Shown in pieces: positions 5,567 through 8,843 of a DNA stretch of 8,843 nt (position 1 is the stretch's first letter; the number at the start of each line of letters is the position of its first letter). A program made the position numbers and the translations under genes. The stretch is from Melioribacteraceae bacterium. GTDB taxonomy: Bacteria; Bacteroidota; Ignavibacteria; Ignavibacteriales; Melioribacteraceae. The notes below the pieces were generated by a model. The model was not told the origin of the DNA. It ran no database searches and saw only the letters and a program-made list of their open reading frames with translations. The DNA lies in contig JALNXG010000102.1 in the NCBI GenBank assembly GCA_023230485.1, forward strand, positions 1 through 8,843, written 5' to 3'.

Positions 5567-6046
5567 TTAAATATTATAATAATGTAAGAATTCCTTGTAA
5601 AAAATATTACCTAAAAGCGATGCTATCCTTCCCTCATTATCTATTGGTTTTTTTAAGGTTAAATTCCATATTATCCAAGCTCCAACAGATAATAAATATG
5701 ATTCATCAGTGTTTTTCTGGTCAGGATTATTAACAATAAAATTATTCATATACCTATCTAGGTCATTAAATGCTCCACTTCCATTTAACTTATCAAAATC
5801 ATTAAGTTTTTTATCAACTATTCGATCAACTTTGTTTAATATATTCTTGTTATCTATATAGATCGAGGATCCAAGGCATGCTGAGTAAGTAGCTGCAACT
5901 GTACAATATAGATCCCAGTAATCAATTTGATCTGTAACTTTTAGCTGAGGAAAAATTTGAATAATTTCCATCTTCGAGCCAATTGAAATAATCTTGGCGT
6001 AGTCAACTAATTTATAAGCTTTGTCAATAAATAGATTTTGTTTCAT
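5567..6046 (-). CDS. Hypothetical helical protein, 159 residues
   Basis: I do not recognise this protein. It starts MKQNLFIDKAYKLVDYAK at 6046 and appears to be all-alpha and soluble. Residues 40-60 (QIDYWDLYCTVAATYSACLGS) and 116-135 (YLLSVGAWIIWNLTLKKP) are moderately hydrophobic, but they contain charged or polar residues and read better as buried helices than as membrane spans. A charged middle region (NKVDRIVDKKLNDFDKLNG) links them. There is no signal peptide. The gene follows the membrane-anchored orphan by only 34 bases with no structured spacer between, so the two probably form one transcription unit or a two-gene cassette. The stop is five bases from spacer S1. Confidence 0.65.
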   Translation of the reverse strand: MKQNLFIDKAYKLVDYAKIISIGSKMEIIQIFPQLKVTDQIDYWDLYCTVAATYSACLGSSIYIDNKNILNKVDRIVDKKLNDFDKLNGSGAFNDLDRYMNNFIVNNPDQKNTDESYLLSVGAWIIWNLTLKKPIDNEGRIASLLGNIFYKEFLHYYNI

Positions 6047-6080
6047 AATGTGAAGTCAAATTAAATATTTATTATTGAAT

Positions 6081-6629
6081 TTAGAAACATGAAAATTCAT
6101 CTACTCTTTTACCTTTGATAATTATAACAGAAAATAACTCATCATCCTTTTTATCATTGAAACAAACTATTGTTTCATCTCTTTCTGGATCAATAAGTTT
6201 AGATATTTCATAAATAAAAAAATCCGAATATAAATAATTGTTTGGAAAAGCACTAAGAGTATACTCGGTTCCGTCATAAATATTTTCTTTAAGGAATACC
6301 ACTCTTCCATTGTCAGCCCAGTACTCGATCTTTTGATTTCCGTTATTTTCCGTGATATAATTATCAGGTTCTCCAAAAATATTAATTGCTTTTTCTAGCG
6401 ATGATACAGGCCATTTTCCATCTAGAACCATGCAGTCACATACTTCACACAAATCGTGTTTATTGTTTAAAACAACAAATACTCTTTTCCCTTTTTTCTT
6501 AATACGGTAAATATACTGATTATCTGGATTATACCATAATGATTCTTCGTAATAATACCAGCCAATAATTCCAGATATTATTATAAGAATTATAAATATT
6601 ATGAATATTTTCTTTTTATGATTTTCCAT
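6081..6629 (-). CDS. Hypothetical membrane-anchored protein with a CxxCxC motif
   Basis: I do not recognise this 182-residue protein. It begins MENHKKKIF, followed by a hydrophobic anchor at about residues 8-26 (FIIFIILIIISGIIGWYYY) that lacks a cleavage motif. A single N-terminal transmembrane helix is likely, with the rest outside the cytoplasm. The exposed part has a cysteine cluster CEVCDC (Cys61, Cys64, Cys66) and further cysteines at 156 and 181. Residues 76-114 (SSLEKAINIFGEPDNYI ... KIEYWADNGRVVFL) loosely resemble the helix-GxPD-strand pattern of BamE/SmpA-like domains, but this is a weak resemblance. It is probably co-transcribed with the 159-residue gene 34 bases downstream. GTTGTAAGC, the end of spacer S4, lies 29 bases before its ATG. 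Confidence 0.65.
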   Translation of the reverse strand: MENHKKKIFIIFIILIIISGIIGWYYYEESLWYNPDNQYIYRIKKKGKRVFVVLNNKHDLCEVCDCMVLDGKWPVSSLEKAINIFGEPDNYITENNGNQKIEYWADNGRVVFLKENIYDGTEYTLSAFPNNYLYSDFFIYEISKLIDPERDETIVCFNDKKDDELFSVIIIKGKRVDEFSCF

Positions 6630-6657
6630 TTTTACAGTGGGTTTAGGTCATCTAAAT

Positions 6658-6743
6658 GGCTTACAACTAGAGTATAAATCCAACTCTGGAAGTTCTCTGT
6701 TTAATATTATCATTTTTAACCTATTTATACATAATAACCTGCC
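6658..6743 (-). repeat. Structured spacer S4 with inverted arms
   Basis: On the plus strand GGCTTACAAC (6658-6667) leads to GTATAAAT (6672-6679). After 43 bases come its perfect complement ATTTATAC (6723-6730) and an outer GCC (6741-6743). The 8-bp inner pair plus the outer GGC/GCC pair again give a two-block fold. An AGAGT/ACTCT pair lies inside the left half. On the minus strand the site starts five bases after the stop of a gene remnant and ends 28 bases before the next gene. GCTTACAAC is identical to the motif at 4540-4548. Confidence 0.45.
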
Positions 6744-6748
6744 CATTT

Positions 6749-6829
6749 TCAATCATTTAAAATCATTAAATCATCTCCTCGTTTTATTGTAACTGGATCA
6801 TCGGGTGTTTGGAAGCGTAAATCTAGGAA
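6749..6829 (-). pseudogene. C-terminal remnant of an unidentified gene
   Basis: The minus strand is open for 26 codons, ending at TGA (6751-6749): LDLRFQTPDDPVTIKRG followed by DDLMILND. It has no ATG near its start and a TAA directly upstream. The amino-acid composition looks protein-like rather than random (DDPVTIKRGDDLMIL), so I read it as the tail of a gene whose 5' part is lost at the composition boundary. I cannot assign a family. Its stop lies five bases before spacer S4, the same spacing as between the 159-residue gene and spacer S1. Confidence 0.35.
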
Positions 6830-6943
6830 TTAATGTTATTGGTTTTACACCGGGGTTAAAAATGGATGGTTTCGGTTGTCAGGTTTAGTGATTGCTGCCG
6901 TCTAATGCTCAATTAATATACCAACTAACTAAACATTACTACC
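6830..6943. other. Boundary zone without a recognisable gene
   Basis: Between the gene remnant and the plus-strand lipoprotein start I see no gene. The composition changes here from very AT-rich on the left to a more balanced mix on the right. The last 40 bases (CTAACTAAACATTACTACC before the ATG) look like an ordinary Bacteroidetes leader without a strong ribosome binding site. I found no clear TAnnTTTG element. Confidence 0.4.
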
Positions 6944-7333
6944 ATGAAAAAATCATTCTTTTTTATTTTCCTGTTGTCATTCACGGTGTTGGTTTTCCTG
7001 CAGTCGTGTAAGAAAGACAACAACGATCAACAAACCCCGGCTGAGTATATTGCAACCGATGCTTCGTTTGCAGGTTTTATGAGTTGGTCGCTGGATGCAA
7101 CCAACCAGGGTGCCGACCCTGCTCTGGGTGGCGCCCATGCCGGAAACGACTCGACCGTCACCCGAAAGGTGTACTTTAAAAATGGACAGTTGTTGGTAAA
7201 TGGCAGCTACCCTGTTGGAACGATTATCGTAAAACATTCGGACAATCCGGCTCAGTCGGTAAACGAATTCACGGCGATGGTCAAGCGCGGAAATAACTTT
7301 AATGCCGCCGGAGGCAGGCGTGTTCCAATATGA
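6944..7333 (+). pseudogene. Truncated cytochrome P460-like lipoprotein
   Basis: The 129-residue frame starts with a lipoprotein signal (MKKSFFFIFLLSFTVLVFLQSC, Cys22) and a KKDNNDQQ linker. It then follows the N-terminal half of the cytochrome P460 domain (PF16694): FAGFMSWSLDATNQG, LGGAHAGNDSTVTRKVYFKN, GSYPVGTIIVKH and TAMVKRGNNFNAAGG at residues 109-124. In intact relatives this point is followed by a Trp-rich strand and a C-terminal CxxCH haem-binding motif. Here the frame breaks off into RRVPI and stops, and no CxxCH is found downstream in any plus frame. A deletion or frameshift after about base 7312 is the simplest explanation, making the product probably non-functional as a cytochrome. 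The GC content is higher than in the genes to the left. Confidence 0.6.
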
Positions 7334-7462
7334 AAACATCGCAGATGTTCATGAATAATACAGTTTAGCCACTCGTCACACTTTTCACAATTTACCATCC
7401 GCCTTTGTCAGGAAATCATTTTCCATCCGACTCAAGGGGTATAAACTTAAAATGATAGAAAA
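7334..7462. other. Short non-coding gap after the truncated cytochrome gene
   Basis: A shifted frame across the break gives GVFQYENIADVHE and then a stop, which I cannot match to the missing cytochrome end. The remainder up to the next ATG holds no gene, hairpin or repeat that I can support. Confidence 0.3.
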
Positions 7463-7650
7463 ATGAAATCAAAATTCAACAATCCGTCGTAGGCGGGATC
7501 ATCGGTACAGCCGTGATGACCATGGTTATGTTCGTGGCTTCACTGATGGGAATGCCCAAAATGAATCCGGCAGCAATGCTTTCAACTATGATGGGGAGCA
7601 TCATCGGGCATGTTGTATACGGAGTTGTCACTTTACAATTTATTATATAA
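7463..7650 (+). pseudogene. Frameshifted, internally deleted small membrane protein (DUF6789/YagU-like)
   Basis: The ATG at 7463 starts MKSKFN and hits a stop after nine codons. Shifting by one base within the AA run near 7478 gives a continuous frame to TAA at 7650: QSVVGGIIGTAVMTMVMF, then ASLMGMPKMNPAAMLSTMMG, then SIIGHVVYGVVTLQFII. The first part is typical of the N-terminus of small four-helix membrane proteins common in Bacteroidetes (GGIIGTAVMT, MGMPKMNPxxML). The last part resembles their C-terminal helix (GSxIGHxVYGxV). Intact proteins are about 140-150 residues, so about 80 residues in the middle are missing. The junction falls at MMG, a motif that also recurs in these proteins. 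A single-base deletion plus an internal deletion explains the sequence. An ATG at 7516 could still start a 44-residue peptide. Confidence 0.6.
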
Positions 7651-7662
7651 AAAATCATAGAA

Positions 7663-7690
7663 TTGAGCCTTTATTTTTTAGCTATCTTGT
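7663..7690 (+). promoter_or_regulatory. Candidate promoter of the sulfurtransferase gene
   Basis: TTG at 7663-7665 and TATCTTGT at 7683-7690 (close to TAnnTTTG) are separated by 17 bases, within the 17-23 range described for Bacteroidetes promoters. Transcription would begin around 7697, giving a leader of about 28 bases. Confidence 0.35.
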
Positions 7691-7724
7691 ATTCGGATTT
7701 AAACAACTAAACTGCTTTAAAAAA

Positions 7725-8843
7725 ATGAACATTTTAACTACACACAGCCTGCTTAAACTAATGAAGGAGGACAACATACAGATCGTTGATGTGCGCCCTG
7801 TAGACGCATACAATGGATGGCCCATGCAAAATGAAAGCCGGGGAGGTCATATAAAGGGAGCCAGAAGTTTGCCCCTGAAGTGGACTCATTACATGGACTG
7901 GATTGATATCATTGGTGCCAAAGGGTTTCTTCCCGAGCATCAAATCGCAATTTACGGTTATAAGCCGGAAGAGGCTGAGCAAGTAGCTCGTTTTTTCGAG
8001 TTGGCCGGTTACCACAATCTTTCACTGTACCATGACTTTGTGGACGAGTGGTCCTCAAATGCCGATTTACCCATGGAACGCCTGGCCAACTATCAAAACC
8101 TGGTTTCGGCACATTGGGTGAATGAATTGATTTCCGGTGGCAAACCGCCACATTACAATAACAACCAATATGTCGTTGTTCATGCCCATTACCGCAACCG
8201 CGAAGCCTACCTGAGCGGGCATATTCCGGGAGCCATTGATATGGATACCCTGGCACTGGAGGCTCCCGAAACATGGAATCGCCGTTCGCCGGATGAATTG
8301 GAAAAGGCTTTGCTGGAACATGGGATTACTGCAGATACCACCGTTGTATTGTATGGAAAATACATGGATCCCGACAATGCAGACCCGTTTCCAGGAAGTG
8401 CCGCCGGAGATATTGGCGCCATCCGCAATGCGTTTATCATGCTGTATGCAGGCGTAAAAGATGTACGCATTCTCAACGGTGGATTTCAATCGTGGCAGGA
8501 TGCCGGCTTCGGGGTAAGTATGGATGATGAGCCTAAAAAACCCTGTAATAATTTTGGAGTCACCATTCCTCAACATCCTGAACTGGCAGTAGATATACCC
8601 GAAGCCAAGGAAATGCTGGCGGCCTCTGATGCGGAGTTGGTATGTGTCCGCAGTTGGCCTGAATACATTGGCGAAGTAAGCGGGTATAACTACATCGAAA
8701 AAAAGGGACGGATTCCCGGGGCTATTTTTGGAAATTGTGGATCGGATGCCTACCACATGGAAAACTACCGCAACCTGGACCATACCATCCGCGAATTTCA
8801 TGAGGTGGAGAAAATCTGGAAGGCGGTGGGCATTACTCCTGAC
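7725..8843 (+). CDS. Multidomain rhodanese-like sulfurtransferase, C-terminus beyond the window
   Basis: The frame is open from the ATG at 7725 to the last base (373 residues so far). Three rhodanese-type domains are visible. Domain 1 (about 1-110) has IQIVDVRPVDAYNGWP and GHIKGARSLPLKW. Domain 2 (about 125-262) has YVVVHAHYRNREAYLSGHIPGAIDMDT and closes with RILNGGFQSWQDAG. Domain 3 (from about 285) has LVCVRSWPEYIGEVSG, GRIPGAIFGNCGSDAYHM and VEKIWKAVGITPD, just short of where its active-site loop should be. The loops that would carry the catalytic Cys are IYGYKPEEA in domain 1 and LYGKYMDPDNADP in domain 2; both lack Cys. Domain 3 is therefore the likely catalytic one, moving sulfane sulfur (thiosulfate or persulfide). 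No signal peptide is seen, so it is cytosolic. GC content is much higher than in the array, consistent with a resident gene. Confidence 0.85.
   Translation, partial: MNILTTHSLLKLMKEDNIQIVDVRPVDAYNGWPMQNESRGGHIKGARSLPLKWTHYMDWIDIIGAKGFLPEHQIAIYGYKPEEAEQVARFFELAGYHNLSLYHDFVDEWSSNADLPMERLANYQNLVSAHWVNELISGGKPPHYNNNQYVVVHAHYRNREAYLSGHIPGAIDMDTLALEAPETWNRRSPDELEKALLEHGITADTTVVLYGKYMDPDNADPFPGSAAGDIGAIRNAFIMLYAGVKDVRILNGGFQSWQDAGFGVSMDDEPKKPCNNFGVTIPQHPELAVDIPEAKEMLAASDAELVCVRSWPEYIGEVSGYNYIEKKGRIPGAIFGNCGSDAYHMENYRNLDHTIREFHEVEKIWKAVGITPD

Noticed and set aside
5514..5568. Rho-independent terminator on the plus strand (hairpin then CCTTTTTT)
   Set aside because: No plus-strand gene lies upstream to be terminated. 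The T-run is the A-run after the minus-strand gene stop, and the hairpin is better explained as the repeated spacer.
5567..6046. Membrane protein call for the 159-residue orphan
   Set aside because: The two hydrophobic stretches contain Asp, Tyr and Lys at positions that fit buried amphipathic helices better than membrane spans.
1..6743. CRISPR array
   Set aside because: The repeated motifs are few, divergent, separated by whole genes and lack regular 30-40-base spacing.
6977..7339. Minus-strand open frame of 120 residues opposite the P460-like gene
   Set aside because: The plus strand has a lipoprotein signal and P460 motifs, while the minus translation is basic, low in structure and unlike a protein family.
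8067..8801. Long minus-strand open frame opposite the sulfurtransferase gene
   Set aside because: It overlaps a plus-strand frame with clear rhodanese motifs and its own translation has no recognisable pattern; it is a shadow of the real gene's codon use.
1..8843. tRNA or rRNA genes
   Set aside because: I saw no cloverleaf with a GTTCRANNC arm and no conserved rRNA segment on either strand.

Overview
The window looks like a chromosomal piece from a member of the Bacteroidota. Three things suggest this: lipoprotein signal peptides with a Bacteroidetes-style lipobox (LQSCKKD), promoter elements close to the TAnnTTTG -7 consensus with weak Shine-Dalgarno sequences, and an IS4-family transposase of the DUF4372 type that I associate with Bacteroidales. 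I cannot name a genus.

Left part (about 1-6750) is very AT-rich. Every non-transposase gene in it is on the minus strand. In transcription order (right to left) they are: a 26-residue gene remnant (6829-6749), a membrane-anchored orphan (6629-6081), a helical orphan (6046-5567), a DUF2971 protein (5488-4685), a secreted or anchored orphan (4505-3978), an IS4-family element (2672-3975, opposite strand), a small beta-rich orphan (2588-2319), a lipoprotein with a duplicated CxC module (2304-1129), a two-TM protein (1070-444), a possible 41-aa ORF (426-301), and the N-terminal part of a RelE/HigB-type toxin that runs off the left edge. Four of the spacers are structured. They begin shortly after a stop codon, carry TTACAAC or TGCATAA-type motifs with inverted arms, and two of them (2591-2646 and 5509-5561) are visibly related. 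The layout is single orphan genes plus a toxin, all in one orientation, each followed by a palindromic spacer. This resembles an integron-like or other gene-cassette array. No integrase gene is in the window, so this remains an inference.

The IS element is complete: 19-bp inverted repeats with one mismatch, a 9-bp target duplication, and an intact DDE transposase. It landed exactly on the stop codon of the orphan at 4505-3978. The target duplication restored that stop.

Right part (about 6840-8843) is on the plus strand with clearly higher GC. It starts with two decayed genes: a cytochrome P460-like lipoprotein lacking its C-terminal half, and a small multipass membrane protein (DUF6789/YagU-like) with a frameshift and an apparent internal deletion. 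A three-domain rhodanese sulfurtransferase follows and runs off the right edge. This part looks like host core sequence, with a decayed boundary next to the AT-rich array.
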